Below, piece by piece: positions 18,365-29,424 of a stretch of 64,000 nt of DNA. The stretch is from contig NZ_BBJF01000020.1 of assembly GCF_000739735.1 (NCBI RefSeq), positions 1-64,000 on the forward strand. The letters are read 5' to 3'. Source of the stretch: Paraburkholderia ginsengisoli NBRC 100965 (GTDB taxonomy: Bacteria > Pseudomonadota > Gammaproteobacteria > Burkholderiales > Burkholderiaceae). A model generated the notes under the pieces. The model did no database searches. It was not told where the DNA came from and saw nothing but the letters and a program-made list of their open reading frames with translations. How positions within the stretch are numbered: the first letter of the stretch is position 1; each line of letters opens with the position of its first letter. Made by a program: the position numbers and the translations under genes.

Positions 18365-18523
18365 ACGATTTTCTCCGTTGACGATTGCAATTAGATAAGC
18401 CGACGCGTTTTGGCCGCGCCTGGCGGGATGGAACCGACCCAGTCTACAAAGCCGAAAATTACGTTGCCGCAAATATTCAGTCTTTCAGACCCGATATAGT
18501 GGGTTTCCCGCCACAGGGCTCAT

Positions 18524-21241
<2,718 letters not shown>

Positions 21242-21368
21242 GGCGTATGTGCGAATCGATTGCTTGCGTTGAGATGCGGCGGGGTTGCGTCTTGGTTGCA
21301 GCTTAAGTGCATCTGTTGCGATGGCGCGGGAGCGGCGGCCTGCGTGCAGGCCACCACCCTCATGAAGC

Positions 21369-22439
21369 TCACGCGGCGTCGCGATACTGGGTCGGCCATT
21401 GGCGCGGCTTCACTTCGGCGAGCGCCTGCGCAATCGCCGCGATGTGCTCTGGCGTCGTGCCGCAGCAGCCGCCCGCGATATTCACCAGACCCGCCTGCGC
21501 GAATTCCTTGAGCAGGCCCGAGGTATCCGCCGGCAATTCGTCGAAGCCGGTGTCGCTCATCGGATTCGGCAAGCCGGCGTTCGGGTAGCACGATACGTAG
21601 GTATCGCAGAGCTTCGCCAGTTCGGCGATGTACGGACGCATCAGCGCCGCGCCCAACGCGCAGTTCAAACCGAACGTGAGCGGCTTCGCGTGACGCAGCG
21701 AGTTCCAGAACGCTTCGACGGTTTGCCCCGACAGAATGCGTCCGGACGCGTCGGTGACGGTGCCCGAGATCATGATCGGCAGACGTTCGCCGGTGTCTTC
21801 GAACAGCTCGTCGAGCGCGAACAGCGCGGCTTTCGCGTTGAGCGTGTCGAAGATCGTTTCGACGAGGAACAGATCCACGCCGCCGTCGAGCAGCGCCTTG
21901 GCCTGCTCGTAGTAGGCGGTGCGCAGTTCGTCGAAGGTCACGTTGCGCGCGCCCGGATCGTTCACGTCGGGTGAGATGCTCGCGGTCTTCGGCGTCGGTC
22001 CGATTGCGCCGGCGACGAAGCGCGGCTTGTCCGGCGTCGAATACTTGTCGCACGCGGCGCGCGCGAGTTTCGCCGATTCGAGATTCATCTCGACGGCCAG
22101 CGCTTCCATCCCGTAGTCCGCCTGTGCGACCGTGGTCGCGCCGAACGTGTTCGTTTCGATGATGTCCGCGCCCGCCGCCAGATACTGCTCGTGAATCTCG
22201 GCGATGATCTTCGGCTGCGTGATCGACAGCAACTCGTTGTTGCCTTTGATGTCGCGCTCGTAGTCCTTGAAGCGTTCGCCGCGATAGCGGGCTTCGTCGA
22301 GTTTGTAGCGCTGGATCATCGTGCCCGTTGCGCCGTCCAGGATCAGGATGCGCGACTTGAGCAGCGCGGGAAGCGCCGTGCCGCGCGTGTAGGCGGGCTC
22401 GGAACGGACTGGCGTGGCGGTTTGAGCAGGCTGGTTCAT
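21369..22439 (-). CDS. metH: Methionine synthase, homocysteine-binding half (split MetH)
   Basis: A 356-residue homocysteine S-methyltransferase domain, the equivalent of the first module of E. coli MetH. It shows LDGATGTMIQRY near the N-terminus, the first zinc cysteine in GLNCALGA, and the paired cysteines in GGCCGTTPEH. It should supply activated homocysteine thiolate to the B12-binding partner encoded next. A -10-like TACAAT lies about 45 bases upstream of the start, leaving little room for a leader riboswitch. No strong Shine-Dalgarno is seen. Confidence 0.93.
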   Translation of the reverse strand: MNQPAQTATPVRSEPAYTRGTALPALLKSRILILDGATGTMIQRYKLDEARYRGERFKDYERDIKGNNELLSITQPKIIAEIHEQYLAAGADIIETNTFGATTVAQADYGMEALAVEMNLESAKLARAACDKYSTPDKPRFVAGAIGPTPKTASISPDVNDPGARNVTFDELRTAYYEQAKALLDGGVDLFLVETIFDTLNAKAALFALDELFEDTGERLPIMISGTVTDASGRILSGQTVEAFWNSLRHAKPLTFGLNCALGAALMRPYIAELAKLCDTYVSCYPNAGLPNPMSDTGFDELPADTSGLLKEFAQAGLVNIAGGCCGTTPEHIAAIAQALAEVKPRQWPTQYRDAA

Positions 22440-22480
22440 GGCGGACGAGGGCTTGCGCCGGCTTTTGCGGAAAACCTGTC

Positions 22481-22486
22481 ATTGTA
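22481..22486 (-). promoter_or_regulatory. Possible -10 element for the metH pair
   Basis: TACAAT on the minus strand, about 42-47 bases before the first metH start codon. The region upstream is GC-rich and I cannot name a convincing -35, so this is a weak call. Confidence 0.35.
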
Positions 22487-22620
22487 GCCGCTGCCGGGCG
22501 GATCCGCCCGGCGCGGGCCTGGTGGCGGCCTCGACGCTCGAGGCTGGCCGACAAGCGAAAACTCGAGGTGCGAAGCCGGCGCGCGGCAATCCGCTGGCCC
22601 CGGCAAGCGGGCTGGATAGA

Positions 22621-22657
22621 AAACGGCCCAGCGAGGCAAAAGCCTGCTGGGCCGTTT
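22621..22657 (-). terminator. Intrinsic terminator downstream of the DUF3567 gene
   Basis: A 12-bp stem (AAACGGCCCAGC with GCTGGGCCGTTT) carries an inner AGGC/GCCT stem and an AAAA loop. On the minus strand it is followed by TTTTCT. It lies about 90 bases after the DUF3567 stop and upstream of the metH pair. Confidence 0.75.
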
Positions 22658-22746
22658 CACGAATGCTGACCGCCTTATCAAGGCCGCCGATGAACTGGAC
22701 GGCGCGGTCAATGATGTCGCCAAAGACGTTGAGCGAAGTCCTGCGC

Positions 22747-23004
22747 TTAGTGGAGGATCACCGGTTGGTGCATCAGGCTGTCGAACTGCCCGAGGAATTC
22801 GTCGACCTCATCCAGCGACGGTTCCTCTTCGATCAGCTTCTGCACGTGCTCGCGAAAACGCGCCGCCATGGCACCGTCGATGTAGATTTCGCGCTGCATG
22901 TTCTTGTCGACGATCTCGTAGCCACCCGACTTCATGGCCAGCGGACCTTCCTGCGGCGGAAACTCGACGACACAGTAGTTGGGGCTGTTGTAGATCATTT
23001 GCAT
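22747..23004 (-). CDS. DUF3567 domain protein
   Basis: An 85-residue soluble acidic protein beginning MQMIYNSPNYCVVEFPPQEG and ending EFLGQFDSLMHQPVILH. This matches DUF3567, a small betaproteobacterial family of unknown function. A central EIVDKNMQREIYIDG segment and a helical C-terminal half (FREHVQKLIEEEPSLDEVDE) are visible. A Shine-Dalgarno (AAGGAGT) lies seven bases upstream of the start. It is a single-gene unit with its own terminator. Confidence 0.88.
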   Translation of the reverse strand: MQMIYNSPNYCVVEFPPQEGPLAMKSGGYEIVDKNMQREIYIDGAMAARFREHVQKLIEEEPSLDEVDEFLGQFDSLMHQPVILH

Positions 23005-23121
23005 GGCGACACTCCTTATTTCCGTTGGCTCCTGGCCGTTTCTGCACCGTAGGTGGAGCGTATGTGATGGAATTCAAGGGGTGGGTCCGGATTGACGCTT
23101 GTAAAGTCCCGAACCTACCGG

Positions 23122-23910
23122 TTAGACCGGCCTTTCAAGAAACGTTTCAAGCAGTGCAGCAAAACGGTGAGATTGCTCGATGGGCGCGAGATGAGCGGCG
23201 TCGAGGAGTTCGAACTGTGCGCCTTCGATGGCGTCTGCTACTGCACGCGTTGTAGCAGGTGGCGTGCCCGCATCGTGGCGGCCCGCCACGGTCAAGGTTG
23301 GACAACGGATGTCTCCCAGCTTACTGCGTACATCGAAATCGCGCAGCGCTTCGCATGCCACGGCGTAGCCTTCTGGCAACGTATGTGCGAGCACCTCGCG
23401 AATCTGTTCGACCGCTTCCGGATGAGCGGCTTGGAAGTCGGGCGTGAGCCAACGGTTCAAAGTGGTGGGCACGAGGGCCGCGAGGCCGTCGCTGCGTGCG
23501 GTGTGCGCGCGTTGCTCCCACACCGCGCGCCCCTCGGGCGGCGTGCCGCCGGTGCTGTCGGCAAGGGTCAACGTGTCGACGCGCGCAGGGTGGTCCAGCG
23601 CGAATTGCTGCGCAATCATGCCGCCCATCGACATGCCGACCAGATGCGTCGTGGGCGCGCCGAGTGCGTCGAGCAACGCGGCGAGATCGTCTGAAAGATC
23701 GTTGACGCTGAATGGCCTGTCGGATACCGACGTCTTGCCGTGGCCGCGCACGTCGTAACGCAGCACGGTGTAGTCATCGCGGAAATAGCCGGCAAGCTGG
23801 TCCCACACGGACAGATCGCCGCCGAGTTGATGGATGAACGTCAGCCACGGGCCGCCGCCCTCGTTGCTCAGCACGTAGCGCGTTTCGATGCCGTTAATGT
23901 TCACTTGCAT
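23122..23910 (-). CDS. Alpha/beta hydrolase, 3-oxoadipate enol-lactonase-like
   Basis: A 262-residue alpha/beta hydrolase of PcaD size and pattern. FIHQLGGD supplies the oxyanion region, GMSMGG places the nucleophile Ser near residue 94, AGRHDAGTP holds the acid, and DAAHLAPIEQ the catalytic His. PcaD cleaves 3-oxoadipate enol-lactone in the beta-ketoadipate pathway. However, no other pca genes are nearby, so this may be a paralogue with another lactone or ester substrate. AAGGAG lies upstream of the start. Confidence 0.82.
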   Translation of the reverse strand: MQVNINGIETRYVLSNEGGGPWLTFIHQLGGDLSVWDQLAGYFRDDYTVLRYDVRGHGKTSVSDRPFSVNDLSDDLAALLDALGAPTTHLVGMSMGGMIAQQFALDHPARVDTLTLADSTGGTPPEGRAVWEQRAHTARSDGLAALVPTTLNRWLTPDFQAAHPEAVEQIREVLAHTLPEGYAVACEALRDFDVRSKLGDIRCPTLTVAGRHDAGTPPATTRAVADAIEGAQFELLDAAHLAPIEQSHRFAALLETFLERPV

Positions 23911-24096
23911 GCGGGCTCCTTGAAGGGAACGCAGTGGAAGGATCCATTTGCGTGCGCGCTGTTTGCCCCTTGCCTCAGTGACGAGGCTCGTCTATATACG
24001 CAGCGCACGCGCGAACGGTTGCAGCAAGTTGTGCGAGTCGGCGTTGTCGCGGAAGTTCGGCGATTTACTGGAGACCCTGCTCTGATGGTGGGGATG

Positions 24097-25461
24097 TCAG
24101 GGTTTGACGATACCGGGAGCGGTCGAATCGACGTGCGAGGCGGGCGCGGGTGCGGGTGTAAGTGCCGATGCGTCCGCGGGCGCGGCAGTGGTCGAATTGT
24201 CAGGCGAAGGCGAAGGCGAAGGCGAAGGCGAAGGCGAAGGCGAAGGCGAAGGCGAAGGCGAAGGCGAAGGCGAAGGCGAAGGCGTGGCAGCGGCGCTGCC
24301 GTCATTGCCGTCGCCGCCTGTCGAACCCGCGTCATCGAGCGAGAGCTTGCCGCGCCACACCAGTTCGAATTGCGTGCCGTTCGGTTCCGTTTGAACGATC
24401 CGCGCGGGCAGCCAGCCGAGCGACGGCGCGAGCCACACGTCGATACGTCGAAGGTCGCCGTCATGGCGCGGCAAGCGTTTGAAATGGCGCGTATCGAGGT
24501 AGCCCTCGGTCGTGCGGATCGTTTCATCGCCGATCGTTTCGACTGGCCAGTTCTCGCCGCTGTCGTTATCGACGACGAAAAACTGCCGCGTCACGCCGGG
24601 CTTATACGCGGACGGGTCGCCGCGCACGAGGCTCGCAAGCTGCATCACCATGCTGAAACGGTCCTGCGCGCCGTCGGGCAGCGGCAAGGTGGCCGGCGTG
24701 CGCGTGAAGCCGATCTTCTTGTCGGTGCGATTGAAGATCGCGATGTCCTCCGCCCGACGCCCGCGCTTTTCGCTGTACTGATCGGGCGCGAGACCAAACG
24801 CATCGATGCGGCCATGGCTCGAATAGACGAATGGGCCGACGAACGGCAGCGGCACGGAAACGATCATCTCGTAGCCTTGCGCGTTGCTGGTCCAATGGAT
24901 CGTGCCGGGCTGGTTGCGCACGCCGTTGTAGAACGTGTCGTACTGCAGTTCGGCGGAGGGTGGGACTGAGAACTTCACGCCGGGCGCGGCTTGCGGCGCG
25001 CTCGCGGCAGCGGGTGCGCTGGCCGTGCCGGCGGGGCTCGCGCTGGCATCGGCGTTGGCATTGGGATTGGCCGCAGCGGCGGGCGCGCTCGCTGTGACGT
25101 CCGACGCAGCCGCAGCGGGCGGCGGGGCTTGCGTGGCCGGTTGCAATGCAGTCAACACGTGCTCGCGCGGCGGACTCGCGGCGGGCTTGTGCGCGGCGGG
25201 AGCCGGCGCAGGCGCGGGTGACGCCGCGGCCGTGGGTTGACGTTCGACGCGCTCAGGCGTCAGCAATGCGACCTGCACCGGCACACGCTCGTGATCGGTG
25301 GGATTCAGCGTCGCGCGGTTGCGCTCGAACCACTGCGCGGCGATCCAGTGCAACACGGCCACCGCGACGAGCACCGCAAGCCAACGCCATGCGCGCGAGC
25401 CGCCGCGCGGCCCGTTGGGCAGCAGGCGACTGGCGCGGCGTGTGGCGGGAGCTGTGGCCAT
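24097..25461 (-). CDS. DUF3108 protein, membrane-anchored, with (Pro-Ser)13 tail
   Basis: A 454-residue protein with a basic N-terminus and one transmembrane segment at about residues 25-45. A long Pro/Ala-rich linker (about 70-160) leads to a conserved beta-rich DUF3108 domain (about 165-385, from SVPPSAELQYDTFYNG to ARIVQTEPNGTQFELVWRG). DUF3108 proteins are thought to be periplasmic and resemble lipoprotein-binding beta barrels; function is unknown. The C-terminal tail contains 13 Pro-Ser repeats encoded by a perfect hexanucleotide repeat. No operon partner is obvious. Confidence 0.85.
   Translation of the reverse strand: MATAPATRRASRLLPNGPRGGSRAWRWLAVLVAVAVLHWIAAQWFERNRATLNPTDHERVPVQVALLTPERVERQPTAAASPAPAPAPAAHKPAASPPREHVLTALQPATQAPPPAAAASDVTASAPAAAANPNANADASASPAGTASAPAAASAPQAAPGVKFSVPPSAELQYDTFYNGVRNQPGTIHWTSNAQGYEMIVSVPLPFVGPFVYSSHGRIDAFGLAPDQYSEKRGRRAEDIAIFNRTDKKIGFTRTPATLPLPDGAQDRFSMVMQLASLVRGDPSAYKPGVTRQFFVVDNDSGENWPVETIGDETIRTTEGYLDTRHFKRLPRHDGDLRRIDVWLAPSLGWLPARIVQTEPNGTQFELVWRGKLSLDDAGSTGGDGNDGSAAATPSPSPSPSPSPSPSPSPSPSPSPSPSPDNSTTAAPADASALTPAPAPASHVDSTAPGIVKP
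24203..24280 (+). repeat. Hexanucleotide tandem repeat, 13 copies of GGCGAA
   Basis: Thirteen perfect copies of GGCGAA (78 bases) are read on the minus strand as alternating CCT TCG codons, giving (Pro-Ser)13 near the C-terminus of the DUF3108 protein. The unit is a multiple of three, so slippage changes tail length without shifting frame. All six frames stay open through it, which creates spurious overlapping frames on the plus strand. Confidence 0.97.
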
Positions 25462-25681
25462 CGGCGATCGAATGTGTGTGGGCGGAAAGCGTCGGGGTGG
25501 GTGAGGGCGCTATCTCGTGCGCGTATGACAAGCGGCGAACGAATTCGACCGCATCGACGCGCGCGATGTTCCCCGATGACGAAAACATGCACGAGCCGGA
25601 CGTGTTTAACGAACCGCACGTAGCGCCGTCGGCGCCGACGTCAAACTCAAACGCCGACGCTCACAATCGCGCACCGGCGCT

Positions 25682-26578
25682 TCAGTTTTCGTCACGTGGC
25701 GCGGCACTATACCCCAGCTCGTACGAGAGCTTTTGCGCGCATTCGCGCAGTGCCGTATCGATTTCGCCGCCCCAGCGGATATCGAACACGCCTTCCTGAC
25801 CGAGCGTGACGAGGCCGAGCGCGAGTTCGCCGGTCGAGTCGAACACCGGCATGCAGAACGCGTGGATGGTCGGCAGCAACATGCCTTCCACGCGCGCCGC
25901 TTCGTGCTTTCGCACCTCGGCCAGCACCGCGTCGACTTCGTCGCGCGTGCGCGGGCCGCTCCTGTACGACGAGCGATGCGAGTCGGCGAGTTCGCGTTCG
26001 AGCATCGCGGCGGTTTTGCTCGCGGGCAGATAGGCGGCGAACAGCAGGCCGGTGGCGGAACTGAGCAGCGGCATCACGTCGCCGAGTTTCAGCGAGGCTT
26101 TGGCCGGATGGCTCGACTCCATCCAGTGAACCATGGTCGGCCCCTGATTGCCCCACACCGCGATGCCCACCGTGAGATCGAGCCGGTCGCGCAATTCGGC
26201 CAGCGCGATCCGCGCGAGCTTCACGCCGTCGACGCGCGCAAGCCGCGCGAGCCCAAGCTGCAACGCGAAGCCGCCAAGCTCGTAACGGCCCGACAGCGGA
26301 TCCTGTGCGACGACGCCGAGACGCAGAAAACTCACCAGGTAACGATGCGCTTTCGCCGGACTCATGCCGGCGCGCTGCGCGAGATCGCGCAGCATCATCG
26401 CGCGCGGTTCCTGGGTCAGCACGTCGAGCAGGCGAAAGCCGACTTCGATCGACTGGATGCCCGAGCGCAGTTTCTCCTCGCCACCCTCGCTGCCTTCGTC
26501 GTCGGCATCGGGGACGTCGAGTGGTTCAGCCGAGGCGTTGTCGGTGCGGATCGCGCCGGAGCGGGTAGTTGGAGACAT
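25682..26578 (-). CDS. IclR family transcriptional regulator
   Basis: A 298-residue IclR regulator. After about 45 residues of acidic N-terminal extension comes the winged helix (SIEVGFRLLDVLTQEPRAMMLRDLAQRAGMSPAKAHRYL, quoted here as SIEVGFRLLD...SPAKAHRYL). The effector-binding domain follows, with TVGIAVWGNQGPTMVHWME, SATGLLFAAYLP and the C-terminal GLVTLGQEGVFD. IclR proteins usually control catabolic operons. It is divergent from the fumarylacetoacetate-hydrolase-family gene across 262 bases and is the likely regulator of that gene. The inducer is unknown. Confidence 0.9.
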   Translation of the reverse strand: MSPTTRSGAIRTDNASAEPLDVPDADDEGSEGGEEKLRSGIQSIEVGFRLLDVLTQEPRAMMLRDLAQRAGMSPAKAHRYLVSFLRLGVVAQDPLSGRYELGGFALQLGLARLARVDGVKLARIALAELRDRLDLTVGIAVWGNQGPTMVHWMESSHPAKASLKLGDVMPLLSSATGLLFAAYLPASKTAAMLERELADSHRSSYRSGPRTRDEVDAVLAEVRKHEAARVEGMLLPTIHAFCMPVFDSTGELALGLVTLGQEGVFDIRWGGEIDTALRECAQKLSYELGYSAAPRDEN

Positions 26579-26840
26579 GAGCGGGGCGCATCGAGCGCGT
26601 TCAAAAGATGATGAAAAGAAATGAGCGGCGGCAGGTGTAGCAATGGACTGGGAGAGGCGTCAGGTGGCGAGGCCGGTGATCGCGCTTATTCTCAGCCCCG
26701 GCTCGTGCGAGGCAACCGGCAATCAGCAACCCGCAACCCGCAACCCACCGCGACCCGGACAACCCCGTCCACTTGGGACACGCCGATTCACCATCGTAGA
26801 ATAGATTCCCTCCATCGTCACTAACACGGTTCACTCCTCT

Positions 26841-27824
26841 ATGAAACTTGCCACGCTGAAGGACGGCACGCGCGACGGCCAACTGATCGTCGTGTCCCGC
26901 GACCTGCACACTGCGGCGATCGCCGACGCGATCGCGCCCACCATGCAGCGCGTGCTCGACGACTGGTCCTTCTACGCGCCGCAACTGCACGAGTTGTACG
27001 ACGCGCTCAATCAGGGCCGCGCGCGCAACACCTTCTCCTTCGACGCGAGGGAGTGCATGGCGCCGCTGCCGCGCGCGTTTCAATGGGCCGACGGCTCGTC
27101 GTACGTCAACCATGTCGAACTGGTGCGACGCGCGCGCGGCGCGGACATGCCGCCAGAGTTCTGGACCGATCCGCTGATGTACCAGGGCGGCAGCGACGAC
27201 TTCATCGGCCCCAAAGACGACGTGGTGTGCGCGTCGGAAGCATTCGGCATCGACTTCGAAGCAGAGGTTGCAGTCATCACCGCCGACGTGCCGATGGGCG
27301 TCACGCCCGACCAGGCCCTCAGAAGCGTGCGCCTGATCACGCTCGTCAACGATGTGTCGCTGCGCAACCTGATCCCCGCCGAACTCGCGAAGGGCTTCGG
27401 CTTTTTCCAGAGCAAGCCGGCCACGTCGTTCGCGCCGGTCGCGGTCACGCCCGACGAACTCGGCGAACACTGGCGCGAAGGCCGCGTGCATCGGCCGATG
27501 ATCGTCCACTGGAACGGCAAGAAAGTCGGCCAGCCGGACGCCGGCACCGACATGGTGTTTCACTTCGGTCAACTGATCGCGCATGCGGCGAAGACGCGCA
27601 ACCTGCGCGCCGGGGCGATCGTGGGATCGGGCACGGTGTCGAACAAGGACGCGAAGCGCGGCTACTGCTGTATCGCCGAGAAGCGCTGCCTCGAAACCAT
27701 CGAGAACGGCGCGCCGCAAACCGAGTTCATGAAGTTCGGCGATACGGTGAAGATCGAAATGTTCGACGAAGCGGGCAAGTCGATTTTCGGTTCGATCGAT
27801 CAGGGCATCGCGCCGCTGGATTGA
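26841..27824 (+). CDS. Fumarylacetoacetate hydrolase family protein
   Basis: A 327-residue enzyme of the FAH superfamily, which hydrolyses or decarboxylates fumarylacetoacetate-like 1,3-diketo acids using Mg2+ or Ca2+. Metal-site acids are visible in FGIDFEAEVAVI and in TLVNDVSLRNL. The conserved GFGFFQSKPATSFAP and RAGAIVGSGTVSN segments are also present. Length fits the bacterial FAA-hydrolase group that often accompanies homogentisate or tyrosine breakdown, but hmgA is not in this window. It is probably controlled by the divergent IclR regulator. Confidence 0.9.
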   Translation: MKLATLKDGTRDGQLIVVSRDLHTAAIADAIAPTMQRVLDDWSFYAPQLHELYDALNQGRARNTFSFDARECMAPLPRAFQWADGSSYVNHVELVRRARGADMPPEFWTDPLMYQGGSDDFIGPKDDVVCASEAFGIDFEAEVAVITADVPMGVTPDQALRSVRLITLVNDVSLRNLIPAELAKGFGFFQSKPATSFAPVAVTPDELGEHWREGRVHRPMIVHWNGKKVGQPDAGTDMVFHFGQLIAHAAKTRNLRAGAIVGSGTVSNKDAKRGYCCIAEKRCLETIENGAPQTEFMKFGDTVKIEMFDEAGKSIFGSIDQGIAPLD

Positions 27825-28080
27825 AGCCGGTTATGTCTCGCAGAGCGCGGTATGTCACCCAGGGCCGCGTTCGCGCCAACCTTGCACGGACGAAAGGGTT
27901 TCGCCCGATGCCGCCGCCACGACGCGCGGCTACACTGACTGGCGCGAGGGCCTGCCCGGGGTGGCGGGCCGTGGGTTCATCGGAAGTCTTGTGAGAAACG
28001 CTGCGCGGAAGCCCGCTCGGCGGCGCATAAGCAGCGCATCGGCAGCACATCAAAACGAAAAACCGACATGAGGAGACAGC

Positions 28081-29346
28081 ATGCCGCGATTGGAGCGATT
28101 CGAATCCCTTGAATCTGGAATTGAGCGTGGAAGCCGGCGCGCTCGCGCGTCGAACGTGACTGCCGGTGTGGGCGCGAGCCACGCGCGCAACCGGTTCGCG
28201 CGCCGCGCCGCCGCGTTATGCGCGGCACTCGCCGGCGCAATGCCCACGCTGGCGCTCGCGCAGGTCAAGATCGGCCTCGTGTTGTCGCTGACCGGCCCCG
28301 CCGCGTCGCTCGGCATTCCCGCGCGCGACACGGTCGCGCTGCTGCCCAAACAGATCGGCGGCCAGACAGTCGAATACATCGTGCTCGACGACGCATCCGA
28401 CACCACCCAGGCGGTGCAGGACACCAAGAAGCTGATCTCCGAGAATCGCGTCGACGCGATCATCGGTTCGTCGATCACGCCGAACTCGCTAGCGATGATC
28501 GACGTGGTCGCCGCTGGCGAAACGCCGATGATCTCGCTGGCGTCGTCGGCGAAAATCATCGAGCCCGTCGATGCGAAACGCCACTGGGTCTTCAAGACCC
28601 CGCAGACCGACGCGATGATGGCGTCGGCCATCGCCGAGCACGCGAGCACGCATGGCGTCAAAAGCATCGCGTTCATCGGCCAGGCGGACGCGCTCGGCGA
28701 GACCTTTTACGCCGAAGTCGCGAAGTTCGCGCAGCTGCATCACATCAACATGGTGGCGAGCGAGCGCTTCAATCGCACCGATCCGAGCGTGACCGGCCAG
28801 GTCCTCAAGATCCTCGCGACCCATCCCGATGCGGTGGTGGTCGGCGCGGCCGGCACGCCCGCCGCGTTGCCGCCGAAGACGCTCCGGGAACGCGGCTACA
28901 AAGGGCTGATCTATCACAATCACGGGGTCGGCAATAACGATTTCCTGCGCGTGTGCGGCGCCGATTGCAACGGCACTTTCCTGCCCGCGAGTCCGGTGCT
29001 GGTCGCCGCGCAACTGCCGGCGGACCATCCGGCCAAACGCCTCGCGCTCGACTACATCGCGCGCTTCGAGGCGTTGCGCGGAGCGGGCAGCGTGTCGGCA
29101 TTCGGCTCGTACACGGCGGACGCGGGCACCTTGCTCGACCACGCGGTGCCGATCGCGCTGAAGGCGGGCGCGCCGGGCACGCCGGAATTTCGCCGCGCGC
29201 TGCGTGATGCGCTCGAAGCGACGCACGGTCTCGCGGACACCAACGGCGTAGTCAACATGAGCGCCACCGATCACCTCGGGCTCGATCAACGGGCGCGCGT
29301 GATGGTCGAAATCAGGAACGCGAAGTGGGTTTATCAGCCGCGTTGA
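28081..29346 (+). CDS. ABC transporter solute-binding protein (branched-chain amino acid type)
   Basis: A 421-residue periplasmic binding protein of the Leu/Ile/Val (Peripla_BP_6) family. The mature part starts VKIGLVLSLTGPAASLG and includes VDAIIGSSITPNSLAMIDV, TGQVLKIL and a C-terminal DQRARVMVEIRNAKWVYQ. The hydrophobic signal (RRAAALCAALAGAMPTLALA) begins only around residue 40, so the n-region is unusually long. AGGAGA four bases before 28081 supports this start. GTG codons near residues 26 and 30 are alternatives. No permease or ATPase is adjacent, so it is an orphan binding protein. Confidence 0.87.
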   Translation: MPRLERFESLESGIERGSRRARASNVTAGVGASHARNRFARRAAALCAALAGAMPTLALAQVKIGLVLSLTGPAASLGIPARDTVALLPKQIGGQTVEYIVLDDASDTTQAVQDTKKLISENRVDAIIGSSITPNSLAMIDVVAAGETPMISLASSAKIIEPVDAKRHWVFKTPQTDAMMASAIAEHASTHGVKSIAFIGQADALGETFYAEVAKFAQLHHINMVASERFNRTDPSVTGQVLKILATHPDAVVVGAAGTPAALPPKTLRERGYKGLIYHNHGVGNNDFLRVCGADCNGTFLPASPVLVAAQLPADHPAKRLALDYIARFEALRGAGSVSAFGSYTADAGTLLDHAVPIALKAGAPGTPEFRRALRDALEATHGLADTNGVVNMSATDHLGLDQRARVMVEIRNAKWVYQPR

Positions 29347-29424
29347 GTGTGCGGCGCATGCCGCCGCATTGGCCATTCACGCGGCCCCGGTTCAACAGAC
29401 ACAGCGATATACGGATTGCTCATC

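Noticed and set aside
22440..22620. Possible SAH or cobalamin riboswitch before the metH pair
   Set aside because: The sequence upstream of the first metH gene has a -10-like element only about 45 bases from the start, and I find no match to the conserved cores of either riboswitch on the minus strand.
22660..22746. Protein-like stretch on the minus strand after the DUF3567 stop
   Set aside because: One frame reads as a plausible helix (FGDIIDRAVQFIGGLDKAV), but it has no start codon after the preceding stop and runs through the terminator hairpin.
24104..24482. Long plus-strand open frames with Glu-Gly or Lys-Ala repeats
   Set aside because: They are produced by the hexanucleotide repeat being open in every frame; the real gene is the DUF3108 gene on the minus strand.
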